Below, one piece after another: positions 1-9,123 of a stretch of 64,000 bases of DNA; the first letter of the stretch is position 1; each line of letters begins with the position of its first letter. The position numbers and the translations under genes were made by a program. The notes beneath the pieces were generated by a model. That model was not told where the DNA came from, made no database searches, and saw nothing but the letters and a program-made list of their open reading frames with translations. The DNA lies in contig MPMQ01000001.1 in NCBI GenBank assembly GCA_002238585.1, forward strand, positions 53,771 through 117,770. The letters run 5' to 3'. Origin of the DNA: Kistimonas sp. bin40 (GTDB taxonomy: Bacteria; Pseudomonadota; Gammaproteobacteria; Pseudomonadales; Endozoicomonadaceae).

Positions 1-619
1 TGAAACGGGCAGGTTACAGGCTTGCGGCTAGTGTCGTCAGGGTGGCAGAGAGAGCCTGGAATCATTTCGCCGCAAATATGGACACTTGTTTTCGTCAAAA
101 GCGCGTGATGAGAAAAGAGGCCAGAGCCTGCTCCTGTGCACATAGAATGGCCAGAGCCCATCTGACGATCTGTCTGTGTGAGGACGTGGGGCCATCCGGG
201 GCTGTCCTTGGGGATAACTTGTGAACCTTTTGGACAAGTGGGTCCGGGGCCAGCCGAAACAAGGCATTGTGTCAGTGCAGGCGAGAGACGGGCAGGTTGG
301 GGCAAGGCGCAATAAAAGCAATGCTGAAGCTGAACTGAAGCTGAAGAAGGGTTGTGCGGCGGTGAGGAATGCTCTGGCTCAACAACGAGAACGCCTTACG
401 GTTGTGGGCAAAATAACAGAGCCGGAGAGTCCGCTTGCAGGCTGGCGATGGGGCTGAGGGTGAGAAGAGCTGACGCCATTGCGGGGGAAAGGAACGCGTT
501 CAAGGAGTCAGCTCGGCAGCGTTCTCTCTGGCCTGCGTCGGCTGCCGGTGCCGCAGCTCAGGCCGACGGCGGTGGCACCCCAGTCCCGCGTCAGCAGGAC
601 CGGTGTGCCGGGATTGGCA
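1..619. other. Intergenic stretch, no gene seen
   Basis: I see no open frame here with a credible ribosome binding site or recognisable protein. It lies downstream of the minus-strand DUF819 gene. Confidence 0.4.
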
Positions 620-1837
620 TCAGAGCGCAAGCAGTATCTTGCCGAGCATCAGGGCTGTGACTGTACCCAGTGCTGACCCGAGTATGCCCATCAGCAAGCC
701 CGAGGGAATCAGTGCACTGTTGTAGATGCCTGCCAGGATGGGCGCCGATACACTGCCGCCAATATTGGCTTGAGAGGCTATGCCGCAGATATAGAGGTCC
801 AGCTTGAAGATTCTTGCTGCGAGCAACAGAACCAGCAGATGAAAGAGAAGAATCAAAAAGCCGGCGCATATGTAAGCAGACGCCTCGCCCAAATCTATGG
901 AAGAGAAGTCACTGACACTGGCAATCAAGCCAACGATGACATAAAGAAGAACGCCTCCCATGTGATCGCTTCCCTTGATGCGACGCAGGGGCGTCATGCT
1001 GCCAAGGATGCCAGCCACTGTCGCCAGTATGACCACCCATGAGTTACCGCTGAAAAAAACGCGTACCCCGGAGAGGAAGTCGTCTTCTGTCAGGTTTCCA
1101 GGATTAACCACCTGGGTTCCCAGGGCGATCATGATGCCAGAGACGCCGAGCCCCAGACCTATGATTGCCATAAGGTCCATAAACTGCGGCTCACGTGGGT
1201 TTTCCTCTTCGAGATTCTTCAAGTTGATCGACTCGATCATCGCGTCAATTTTGCGGCTGTCTGCTCCTGAAAAACGATTGAAAAGCCCACGGTGAGGGGC
1301 CAGTGATATCATCATGAGCAGCCAGAATGATGCGCAGACTCCGTCCATCAGGAAGGCGTAGAGCAAAGCTGGATCATTATCCCCAACATTGAGACCCTGC
1401 TGTACAGCGGGCATGTTTGTTGAGCCGCCAATCCATGACGAAGACAGTATGGAAAAGGTTTCCCATGCGCTGCTTTCCAGCTGATTTTTGTACAGTATGT
1501 ATACCAGAATAAAGCCGGTCAGAATGCTGCAGGATACCAGGGCAAAGGTCCCCAGCAAGCGTGGCCCCAGCTTGATCAGATTGCGCGCATCATGCTTGAG
1601 CAGCAGAAGAAACAGCATCATGGGCAGCAAATAGTATCTGAGCTCGCTGATAAAGTTTCTCAGCGTCGGGGTGAGTTCCCACACTTGCAGGCTGGCGCCT
1701 GCCATGCAGCCAAGAAATATGAAAAGAAAGCCGGGAATAAAACGGAATATTCCCCAGCGCAGTGTCTTTTCACAAAACAAGACGGCAGTAGTGAACAGCA
1801 AAATTGTGGACAGGAAAGAATACTCACTGGTTACCAC
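620..1837 (-). CDS. DUF819 (YjcL-like) family membrane protein
   Basis: A 405-residue, very hydrophobic protein with about eleven predicted membrane segments spread over its whole length. It also has a polar loop around residues 190-225. The glycine-rich segments SSSWIGGSTNMPAV (about residue 130) and SQANIGGSVSAPILAG near the C-terminus are typical of the DUF819 family of inner-membrane proteins, whose substrate is not established. I chose a GTG start because a GAGGAG ribosome binding site lies a few bases before it. It appears to be a single-gene unit. Family recognition is from remembered motifs; function is unknown. Confidence 0.8.
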   Translation of the reverse strand: MVTSEYSFLSTILLFTTAVLFCEKTLRWGIFRFIPGFLFIFLGCMAGASLQVWELTPTLRNFISELRYYLLPMMLFLLLLKHDARNLIKLGPRLLGTFALVSCSILTGFILVYILYKNQLESSAWETFSILSSSWIGGSTNMPAVQQGLNVGDNDPALLYAFLMDGVCASFWLLMMISLAPHRGLFNRFSGADSRKIDAMIESINLKNLEEENPREPQFMDLMAIIGLGLGVSGIMIALGTQVVNPGNLTEDDFLSGVRVFFSGNSWVVILATVAGILGSMTPLRRIKGSDHMGGVLLYVIVGLIASVSDFSSIDLGEASAYICAGFLILLFHLLVLLLAARIFKLDLYICGIASQANIGGSVSAPILAGIYNSALIPSGLLMGILGSALGTVTALMLGKILLAL

Positions 1838-2757
1838 AGCACGCTCCTCTCATAAAACCCATGGACATCCCGGGTGCGGCAATCCTGCTGGCAGGAAGAC
1901 GACTGAGGATGCTCAATGTACAACGGCCACATTCAGCATTTGGGCAGTTCTGGTTCGATGCACGCATCGTCCGGGAACCGTCTGTGTTACGACAAATAGA
2001 GTAAAGCTGGGCGAAAGCACCGTCCTGTGCTGTCGGGCGGATATGCCCAGCCTCAAAACAGCGAACTGGCATCCCCGCTTTATCGCACAGTCCATCACCA
2101 CAGGAACTTGTTCTGGGCCTGAGGTATGGGACACAGCCCCGCCGTATGTGGAGCCTGAAAGCTGGTGAACAGGCCGGTGTGCCGCTAACAGGACACGCAA
2201 TGGCCCCCTTGTCGGCATTGATCACGGACATGTCCACACCTTCCGGGGGAGGATCCTGCCCGCCGATCGCGCAGAAATCAAGCTTTGCAGCCTTTGGAAG
2301 TTCAAAAAGAACAAGTGCCGGAAGGCGTTGGCGAGCGGTTCTGCTGACGGATCCGGAGCAGAAACCAGCGATTTATGTCCCGGAAGACGGGCAAATGATA
2401 GCGGGAATCGTCATAGAAGAAAGGTGCGTGCATCGATTGTCTTTCCCGCTAAAAAAGTGACTGGCGTCCTGTGTTGTTGGTGCGTTTTTTAGCGGGGAGG
2501 TGCTGTCATCAGGCTGGCGTTCATCAGAGGGTATCCTGTGCCTCCAAGGGTAGCGTCCGTGGTGAGAAGCAAAAGAAGTGCATCATGAACATGCGGCTTC
2601 ACGGGAGTGAATGGGGAGTGGGAGCCGGTTGGCCTTTGCTACCCCTCATCTGCGTGCTTCGTCCATTGCGGAGCTGTTCATCCTGGGAGTGGTATTCCTG
2701 GTGTTTTTCCGGTTTCCACTGTGCTCAAAGAGCAATCGGCACCGCCTGTTGCCAAGG
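1838..2757. other. Intergenic stretch, no convincing gene
   Basis: About 0.9 kb between the DUF819 gene and the DnaA-box cluster. Open frames occur on both strands, but their composition is not protein-like and I see no matching ribosome binding sites. It may hold degraded sequence. Confidence 0.35.
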
Positions 2758-2892
2758 TTGTCCACAGCCAGGCGTCTTGCAGGCAGTTTGTCCACAGCCC
2801 AGCGTCTTGAAAACAGGTTGCCCACAGGTCCGTGTCCTGGGGTGCGCTGGTAACCTGTGTAAAAAACCTTTATCCACGAGATCTGTGGATAA
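2758..2892. promoter_or_regulatory. Cluster of DnaA-box-like 9-mers
   Basis: Five 9-mers resemble the DnaA box TTATCCACA. TTGTCCACA occurs at 2758-2766 and again at 2788-2796, and TTGCCCACA at 2818-2826; these three are exactly 30 bases apart, inside a diverged 30-base tandem repeat. TTATCCACG follows at 2870-2878, and a perfect box on the minus strand (TGTGGATAA) at 2884-2892. This density in 135 bases is well above chance. It could titrate DnaA, regulate a gene, or be part of an origin. No AT-rich unwinding element and no dnaA/dnaN/gidA neighbours are visible, so I do not call it oriC. Confidence 0.5.
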
Positions 2893-3015
2893 CCCTGTGG
2901 AATGTTTCTGTATTTCCATCAAAATCCGTTGGTGCTATTGGGCTGGGAACACTTTGTCTAATTTTTGATCAGCTGCTGTTTCTTCTGCGCCCCCGGGGGC
3001 ATTTCGACAGGCCGG

Positions 3016-3483
3016 TTACTCACTTGTCGCAGTGGGCATGCTGCCCCCTTCCCGTTGTGGAGACACCCGGATGCATCTGACATCAAACCCCGCTTTTTTG
3101 TAGAGACGCAGTCGGGAGCGCGCCTGTGGCAGCAGCACCGGGTCCTGTACAACAATTTCGACGATTGAAGACGCCTGCTGACTGTTTTCCAGCAGGCGGT
3201 CGCTGATGTTGATCAGAATGCGTGAGCCGTCTATCACCGGGTCTGGGGTACAACCAAGAACCACCGGCTCCCCGGCCCCCCCCGCCAGTGCATGAGGCAG
3301 GAAACTGTCTTCACGGAACGACCAGAGCAGAGCGTCCATCTGCTCCAGTTGAGCCTGGTCGGGCAGCTGGATATGGCAGCCCAGCCTCTGGTGCCAGCAC
3401 TTTGCGGCCAGTCGGCATGCAAACCACCACCGGGCCTCCTGCTGGCTGTCAGGAAGAATGTAGAACCGGACGCAGGAAGCCAT
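3016..3483 (-). CDS. holC: DNA polymerase III chi subunit
   Basis: A 155-residue protein of the HolC family. Chi belongs to the clamp-loader complex and links it to single-strand binding protein at the replication fork. The N-terminal VRFYILPDSQQEARWWFACRL segment is the family hallmark; the later ILINISDR and GFDVRCI segments also fit. It starts 28 bases after the pepA stop on the same strand, the usual pepA-holC order in gammaproteobacteria, so the two are probably co-transcribed. The length is slightly above the E. coli protein (about 147 residues). A valS gene, the usual next gene, is absent; the DnaA-box cluster follows instead. Confidence 0.9.
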   Translation of the reverse strand: MASCVRFYILPDSQQEARWWFACRLAAKCWHQRLGCHIQLPDQAQLEQMDALLWSFREDSFLPHALAGGAGEPVVLGCTPDPVIDGSRILINISDRLLENSQQASSIVEIVVQDPVLLPQARSRLRLYKKAGFDVRCIRVSPQREGGSMPTATSE

Positions 3484-3510
3484 GGTCGTTCTCTTTCGCC
3501 GCAGGTCTTG

Positions 3511-5022
3511 TCAGTGCTTTGCCAGTGCCCTGTCCATCAGATACTGGACCAACAGAGGAACCGGACGCCCCGTGGCGCCTTTCTCGCCATCACTTTTCCA
3601 GGCGACGCCAGCAATATCCAGATGAGCCCAGCACAGGTTGCGGGCAAAGCGGGACAAGAAGCATCCAGCTGTGATGGATCCGGCCGGGCGCCCGCCTGAG
3701 TTGCAGACATCGGCAAAGGGGCTGTCTATCTGCTTCTGGAAGCGGTCATCCAGAGGGAGGCGCCAGGTGGTGTCACGGCTGCGTTCTGCGGCTGCCACCA
3801 GCTGCTCTGCCAGGTTGTCATCATTACTCATGAGAGCGCTGATATGATGGCCCAGGGCGATGACGCAGGCGCCGGTCAGAGTGGCTATGTCTATCACCAC
3901 AGCTGGCTTGAGGTTTTGCTCTGCCCATGTCAGCGCATCGCACAGCACCAGCCGACCTTCCGCATCGGTGTTGATGATTTCTATGGTTTGCCCAGAAAGG
4001 GAAGTCACTATATCGCCGGGCTTGCTGGCATTGCCGGCCGGCATGTTCTCGGCGGCAGCGATCAGACCCACGACATTGAGGGGCAGTTGCAGTTCTGCCA
4101 GTGCCTTCATGGTACCGAGCACGGAGGCAGCACCACACATGTCGTACTTCATCTCTTCCATGCCAGCACCGGGTTTGAGGCTTATGCCGCCGGTGTCGAA
4201 AGTAATACCCTTGCCCAGCAGTACGACAGGGGCTTCATCCGTTTGTCCACCGCTGTACCTTATGCTGATCAGTTTCCCTTCCTGGGAAGACCCTTTGGAT
4301 ACTGATACAAAAGCCTCCATGCCCAGCTCCTGCATCTCCTGTTCCCCCAGTACCTTGACCTCCATCCGGGCATTGTCCTGCGCGACTGTCTGGGCTTGCT
4401 GTGCCAGCCAGGACGGGGTGCAGACATTGCCGGGCTCATTGCCCAGATTCCGGGCCAGTGTCATTCCGGTGGCAACAGCAGAGCCTTCGGCCAGCGCCTG
4501 ACGGTTTTGTTCCAGATTGTTCTGGTCAGACTGCAAGAAAGTCACCTGCTCCAGACGGGAGGTCTGCTCGTTTTCCTGCTCCTCTTCCTGCGTGGATTTG
4601 TATTCGCGAAAACAGTAGCTGGCATTGACGACAGATCGCGCCAGCAAAGCTATCAGATGGGTTTCTTCAGTCTCAGCTCCGGCCAGGCCATCAATGACAA
4701 CGGTGGCCTCCTGCACCGAGGCACTCTTCAGGCCCGCAGCCAATCCTGCGCACAGCTTGTCGATGATGGGGGCTGTCAGGGGTTGTTCGCCTGTCGCTAC
4801 CAGCAACAAGCGTTCGGCAGGGATGCCGGTGACCGCAGGCAGGAGCAGCGTCTTTCCCGCCACAGGAGGCAAATCGCCACGTGTCGTCAAAGTGTCCAGC
4901 AGCTTCCCGGTTGCTGTGTTGATTTGGGCCACAGCAGGCGCCTGTTTTTCTTTGCTGACAAAAAGAACAAGGCACTGGGTTTTTTGCTGATCAGCTGCAC
5001 CCGATTCAAGTGTTGGTTTCAT
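3511..5022 (-). CDS. pepA: Leucyl aminopeptidase (cytosol aminopeptidase A)
   Basis: A 503-residue M17 metalloaminopeptidase that removes N-terminal residues from peptides in the cytoplasm; in E. coli PepA also acts as a DNA-binding architectural protein. The M17 signature NTDAEGRL lies at about residues 351-358, and the GKGITFDTGG metal-binding segment precedes it. I chose the ATG at 5022 because an AGGAGA site lies seven bases upstream and the length matches the family; the open frame extends 45 codons further without similarity. Divergent from lptF, with about 200 bases between the starts, and followed by holC. Divergence of pepA from lptFG is the standard gammaproteobacterial arrangement. 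Confidence 0.95.
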   Translation of the reverse strand: MKPTLESGAADQQKTQCLVLFVSKEKQAPAVAQINTATGKLLDTLTTRGDLPPVAGKTLLLPAVTGIPAERLLLVATGEQPLTAPIIDKLCAGLAAGLKSASVQEATVVIDGLAGAETEETHLIALLARSVVNASYCFREYKSTQEEEQENEQTSRLEQVTFLQSDQNNLEQNRQALAEGSAVATGMTLARNLGNEPGNVCTPSWLAQQAQTVAQDNARMEVKVLGEQEMQELGMEAFVSVSKGSSQEGKLISIRYSGGQTDEAPVVLLGKGITFDTGGISLKPGAGMEEMKYDMCGAASVLGTMKALAELQLPLNVVGLIAAAENMPAGNASKPGDIVTSLSGQTIEIINTDAEGRLVLCDALTWAEQNLKPAVVIDIATLTGACVIALGHHISALMSNDDNLAEQLVAAAERSRDTTWRLPLDDRFQKQIDSPFADVCNSGGRPAGSITAGCFLSRFARNLCWAHLDIAGVAWKSDGEKGATGRPVPLLVQYLMDRALAKH

Positions 5023-5224
5023 TCTCTTTCTCCTGATCCTTGATGGAGGGGGCGGACAGCCTTCTGGCCGCAGGGGAGGTTGCGAAGTAGACAAACTGTG
5101 CATGCATCTGTGCACAAGTTGGGGGATAATATCTGCCCTTGGTGACGCCCGTGTCAATCCTGCGACCGATGTCCGGGGCGGGCCGCACTCTAAACTGTAT
5201 TCTTATCTGCTGCCAGGTACGACC

Positions 5225-6367
5225 TTGCTGATTTTGCGATACCTCTCTCGTGCTCTGCTGCAAGGCTGGCTGGCTTCCAGCTGCGTGTTGTTGCTGATTG
5301 TTGTCAGTGCCCGCTTCATTAAATATCTGCAACAAGCGGCGGTCGGCGAGCTCAAGACCAGCTTTTTGCTATGGATTCTTCTGTACCGTTTGCCGGGTTT
5401 CCTGGAGATGATCCTGCCATTGGGGCTGCTGCTGTCAGTGCTGTTTGTCTACGGTCGTCTTTATGCCAACAGTGAGATGCTGGTTCTGGAATCCTGTGGC
5501 ACCAGTCAGGGGCGTTTGCTGCGCTGGACCCTGGCGCCCAGTGCCGTTGTGCTGCTGACGGTGGCTTTGATGAGTCTGGTTCTGGCACCCTGGGGGGCCG
5601 GTCGCCTGGAGCAGCTGTTGGCCACCCAGGCGTCCATGACAACCTTTGATTCCAACCTGTCTCCCGGACGCTTTCAGCCCATAGGACAAGGGCGTGTGCT
5701 TTATACTGAAGCGCTGACGCAGAACCATTCACACATGCAGGAGGTCTTCGTTGCCGCGCATCCTCCAGCCAGCAAAACGATCGTCAACGGTCAGGCTGGC
5801 GCGCCTGCTGTGACTCTTCTTCGGGCTCAGGGGGGCAGGGTGTCCACCGATCCGGAAACGGGGGCGCGTTACCTTGTGTTCAGTGATGGTTGGCGCTTTG
5901 ATGTTACCCCCGGTGAGAAAGTCAGTCGTCTGACAAAATACGCTTCCTACGCTGTCCGCATACCTGATCTGGCTGTTGAGGCGCCGCCGCAGTCAAGCAC
6001 CTTGAGCAGTCTGGCGTTGGCAGCCAGCTCCTTGCCGGAGAATCAGGCAGAATTGCAGTGGCGTCTGTCACCGCCCTTGATGGTCGTGGTCGTCTTGTTT
6101 ATGGCTCTGCCTTTGGCACGGGTCAATCCGCGCCAGGGACGTATGATGAAAAGGACCGCCGCTTTGTTGCTCTATCCTGTGTACCTTGCGCTTCTGATTT
6201 CGGGGCGCAGCGCACTGGAAGCGGGGCGTTTTCCCACCTGGCCTGGACTCTGGGGTGTTCATGCCCTGTTTGGTTCATTTGCTCTGGTTCTGTTCTTCTT
6301 TCCGGGTATCCAGCGTCAGTGGCAACGCTGGCGTGCACCGGGTTCACACACAGTCCGTACCGTATGA
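5225..6367 (+). CDS. lptF: LPS export ABC transporter permease LptF
   Basis: A roughly 380-residue YjgP/YjgQ-family inner-membrane protein. With LptG and the ATPase LptB it extracts lipopolysaccharide from the inner membrane and passes it to the LptC/A bridge. It has three N-terminal membrane segments, a periplasmic beta-jellyroll region (about residues 120-270) and three C-terminal membrane segments containing the family motif PLARVNPRQGR. I prefer the TTG at 5225 because the protein then begins with LILRYLSR, matching the canonical N-terminus, and an AGGT lies nine bases before it. Its stop overlaps the lptG start (ATGA). Confidence 0.92.
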   Translation: MLILRYLSRALLQGWLASSCVLLLIVVSARFIKYLQQAAVGELKTSFLLWILLYRLPGFLEMILPLGLLLSVLFVYGRLYANSEMLVLESCGTSQGRLLRWTLAPSAVVLLTVALMSLVLAPWGAGRLEQLLATQASMTTFDSNLSPGRFQPIGQGRVLYTEALTQNHSHMQEVFVAAHPPASKTIVNGQAGAPAVTLLRAQGGRVSTDPETGARYLVFSDGWRFDVTPGEKVSRLTKYASYAVRIPDLAVEAPPQSSTLSSLALAASSLPENQAELQWRLSPPLMVVVVLFMALPLARVNPRQGRMMKRTAALLLYPVYLALLISGRSALEAGRFPTWPGLWGVHALFGSFALVLFFFPGIQRQWQRWRAPGSHTVRTV

Positions 6368-7422
6368 AAACACTTGATCGGCATCTGGGGCGGACAGTGC
6401 TGACCTCCATGCTGGCTGTACTCCTGGTCGTGGTGAGTCTGAACAGCCTGTTTGGTTTCATAGCAGAGTTGCGGGGTATGCAGGCCCATTATCAGGTGCC
6501 TCAGGTGCTTTGCTACATGCTGCTGACTCTACCTCGCCATATCTATACGATCATTCCGGTGACGGCTCTCATCGGCTGTCTTGTGGGGTTGGGGCGTCTT
6601 GCCGGTGCTGGCGAACTGGTGGCCATGAGAGCCGCTGGTGTCTCATTGTTGCGTATCAGCTGGGCCGTCATGAAGCCGGGTTTGTTACTGGTGGTGTTGG
6701 GGCTTGTGTTGGGCGAGCTGGTGGTGCCCGACGCCGAACAGGTGGCTGTCACCTATCGCAAGACTGCCCGCTCAGACAATGGCGTCTATACCGGCGAAGG
6801 ACTCTGGCACAGGGAGGGGAATGACTTCATGTATTTCAATGCGGTCCGTCCCGATGGGATTCTCAGGGGCGTCAGTATTTTTCGCTTTGATGATAGTGAC
6901 CAGCTGTACGAAAGCTTGTTTGCCGAACAAGCTGCCCAACAGGGAGATCACTGGATTCTGGAAAACGTGCGGATCAGCCGTTGGCGGGACGACACCGTGG
7001 AAGCCACACGGCTCCCCAGTACCTTGTGGCATACCCGGCTGGACCCCGCGCTATTGAAAGTGGCGCAGGTCAGGCCCGATAGTCTGTCGGTTCACGGTCT
7101 GTTTACCTATATCCGCTATCTGGACAGCCAGGGGCTTGATGCTGCGCCCTACCGCCTGGCGTTCTACAAGGGGCTGCTGCAACCGCTGGCGATTTTTTCC
7201 CTGCTGCTGATTGGTGTTTCTTTTATCGTTGGTCCCTTGCGCACCGCTCCTGTAGGGCAACGTCTGTTTGTGGGTATCATTACCGGCATGGTGTTTATGA
7301 TTGCGCAAGACTTGCTGGCGCCCTTCAGTCTGGTGCTGGGCTTTTCTCCCTTGATGGCTGTCGCCGCTCCCGTTTGTTGCTGTTTTTTGCTGGGGGGCAT
7401 TTTGCTGAGGCGAGCCGGTTGA
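6364..7422 (+). CDS. lptG: LPS export ABC transporter permease LptG
   Basis: A 352-residue partner of LptF in the LptB2FG exporter. It begins MKTLDRHLGRTV, close to the canonical LptG N-terminus. It has three membrane segments at each end and a periplasmic domain between. The ATGA overlap with lptF implies translational coupling and one operon. The segment VGPLRTAPVGQRLFVGI near the second membrane block is characteristic of LptG. No oddities seen. Confidence 0.93.
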   Translation: MKTLDRHLGRTVLTSMLAVLLVVVSLNSLFGFIAELRGMQAHYQVPQVLCYMLLTLPRHIYTIIPVTALIGCLVGLGRLAGAGELVAMRAAGVSLLRISWAVMKPGLLLVVLGLVLGELVVPDAEQVAVTYRKTARSDNGVYTGEGLWHREGNDFMYFNAVRPDGILRGVSIFRFDDSDQLYESLFAEQAAQQGDHWILENVRISRWRDDTVEATRLPSTLWHTRLDPALLKVAQVRPDSLSVHGLFTYIRYLDSQGLDAAPYRLAFYKGLLQPLAIFSLLLIGVSFIVGPLRTAPVGQRLFVGIITGMVFMIAQDLLAPFSLVLGFSPLMAVAAPVCCCFLLGGILLRRAG

Positions 7423-7534
7423 TGTCGCGGTGATAGCACAGCCCATTGGCCGGTGCTATGATCCGCGCAGTCAACTTCGACAGTACAGATCATTGAACCT
7501 TTAACTGCACCGAAGCCTTACGGAGACAACCATC

Positions 7535-8122
7535 ATGGCCTTCACTCTCCCCGAACTGCCCTACGCAAAGGATGCACTGGGCCCTCACATCAGTGCGAAG
7601 ACTTTGGAATATCATTATGGCAAGCACCATCAGGGGTATGTCACCAAACTCAACGCGCTTGTCGAAGGCACAGAGCATGCCAATCAGTCACTGGAGGAGG
7701 TGATCAGGTCCTCCAGTGGTCCAATATTCAACAACGCCGCCCAGGTGTGGAATCACACTTTCTACTGGAATTGCCTGACTCCCCCTGCGCAAGATCGGCA
7801 AAAAACACCTTCCGGTGATTTGGCCAAGGCCATAGACACAGCCTTTGGCTCCTGGGAGGCTTTCAAGGCCCGGTTTACAGAGATGGCCGTGAACAATTTC
7901 GGATCTGGCTGGACATGGCTTGTCCAGAATGCCGACGGGTCTGTTGAGATAGTCAACACCTCCAATGCCGGCACACCGCTGACAACAGACCAGAAGCCGT
8001 TGTTGACCTGCGATGTCTGGGAACACGCCTATTATCTTGACTATCAGAATTTGCGTCCGCACTACATGGACGCTTTTTGGGAGCTTGTGAACTGGGGATT
8101 CGCCCAGCAGAACTATTCGTAA
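7535..8122 (+). CDS. sodB: Iron superoxide dismutase
   Basis: A 195-residue cytoplasmic Fe-superoxide dismutase that converts superoxide to hydrogen peroxide and oxygen. The metal ligands are all present: His27, His74, Asp160 and His164, the last two in the signature DVWEHAYY. The Fe-type pattern AQVWNHTFYWNC around His74 supports Fe rather than Mn. The ATG follows an ACGGAGAC-type site. Located 112 bases after lptG and probably transcribed independently. Confidence 0.96.
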   Translation: MAFTLPELPYAKDALGPHISAKTLEYHYGKHHQGYVTKLNALVEGTEHANQSLEEVIRSSSGPIFNNAAQVWNHTFYWNCLTPPAQDRQKTPSGDLAKAIDTAFGSWEAFKARFTEMAVNNFGSGWTWLVQNADGSVEIVNTSNAGTPLTTDQKPLLTCDVWEHAYYLDYQNLRPHYMDAFWELVNWGFAQQNYS

Positions 8123-8198
8123 GTTCTGACAGGCTATAGGAAAGGGGGGCTGGTGCTGCCTCCCTGCAACAAGGTTCCTACGGGAGGAGAGTGTGTCT

Positions 8199-8675
8199 AT
8201 GGCCCTCTACAAGCACATACTGGTTGCCCTTGATCTGGGCGAAGAGTCTGCTGTAGTTTTGGAAAAAGCGCGCCAGATTGCTGAACAGAGTGAAGCGCGC
8301 CTGACGTTGGTGCACGTTATCGAGCCACTGAGTCTGTCTTATGGCAATGATATTCCCCTGGATCTGACCAGCTTGCTGGATGAGATTGTCCAGCAGGCCA
8401 AGGATCGGGTCGCCCAGCTGGCTGAAGATTTCTCGGTGCACGTGGACAAGAAAGACCGCTGTGTTATCTATGGTCGTCCTGAGCGTGAGGTGCACCGCAT
8501 GGCCGAAGAGTCGGATGTGGACCTTATAGTGGTGGGCAGTCATGGTCGTCATGGCCTGTCGCTTGTACTGGGTTCTACGTCCACCAGTATTCTGCATGGC
8601 GCCTGCTGTGATGTGCTTGCAGTCCGTGTTGGCAAGCCGTCACGACCAGCGGAACCAGCATCAGACGCTGAGTGA
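8199..8675 (+). CDS. uspA: Universal stress protein UspA family
   Basis: A 158-residue single-domain universal stress protein. The N-terminal YKHILVALDL strand and the C-terminal nucleotide-loop pattern VVGSHGRHGLSLVLGSTS are diagnostic for the family. Such proteins are cytoplasmic and induced by starvation or stress. I chose ATG 8199 over the upstream GTG 8193 because the GGGAGGAG site then has normal nine-base spacing. The last residues are charged and poorly conserved. It sits downstream of sodB, a plausible stress-linked pairing. Confidence 0.9.
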   Translation: MALYKHILVALDLGEESAVVLEKARQIAEQSEARLTLVHVIEPLSLSYGNDIPLDLTSLLDEIVQQAKDRVAQLAEDFSVHVDKKDRCVIYGRPEREVHRMAEESDVDLIVVGSHGRHGLSLVLGSTSTSILHGACCDVLAVRVGKPSRPAEPASDAE

Positions 8676-9123
8676 GGGACAGGGACAGGGACGGCGGGAA
8701 AGACGGTGTCTGGACAAGCGGGTGTGCAAGAGTTGTCGCGGTGCTCCAGGAGACTTCGCCGGCCAGGATGCCTGGCCCTGCACACACCGGAAAATAAAGA
8801 CCTCCCCGACCCGCCGCTGTCCGCTGTGGCCCTTGAGACGTTTTCTCAAGGTGGCAGCCGCTGGAGTACCATGGGCTTCCCACTCCAGGGTGGGCATGCA
8901 CGCTCAGTACTCCTGAAGAGGCCGCCTGGGTAGGTTATCAAAGCCTCAGAGACTAAACGGACTGGCAAACAGGCCGAGGAGGAAAGTCCAGTATATCCAT
9001 GACAGGGCCTGTCTGGCTAGCCTCGATTTGCACGCTACTCTCACATACCTCGCAGTGTGAAAAACGGGTCCGGGTTTTCCGGGGGAATTCTTCCCTCGTG
9101 TGTCGGTGAGGCCCGTCATCCAG
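8676..9123. other. Intergenic, with two inverted repeats
   Basis: Between the convergent uspA and the helical-repeat protein gene. One inverted repeat pairs CCTTGAGA (8831-8838) with TCTCAAGG (8844-8851). A second pairs CTGGAGT with ACTCCAG near 8867-8888. Neither is followed by a clear T-tract, so terminator function is only possible. No small gene supported. Confidence 0.4.

Noticed and set aside
2758..2850. Three repeats at 30-base spacing, CRISPR-like at first sight
   Set aside because: Only the 9-base DnaA-like core is conserved and the units abut as a diverged tandem repeat; no palindromic repeat, no unique spacers, no cas genes.
8831..8851. Hairpin after uspA as intrinsic terminator
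   Set aside because: Good 8-bp stem but no T-tract; kept only as a note, not called a terminator.
8979..8989. GAGGAAAGTCC, as in the conserved core of RNase P RNA
   Set aside because: The bases after it do not follow the RNase P consensus and the conserved 3' region is missing; the next 3 kb is a protein gene. Chance match or at most a fragment.
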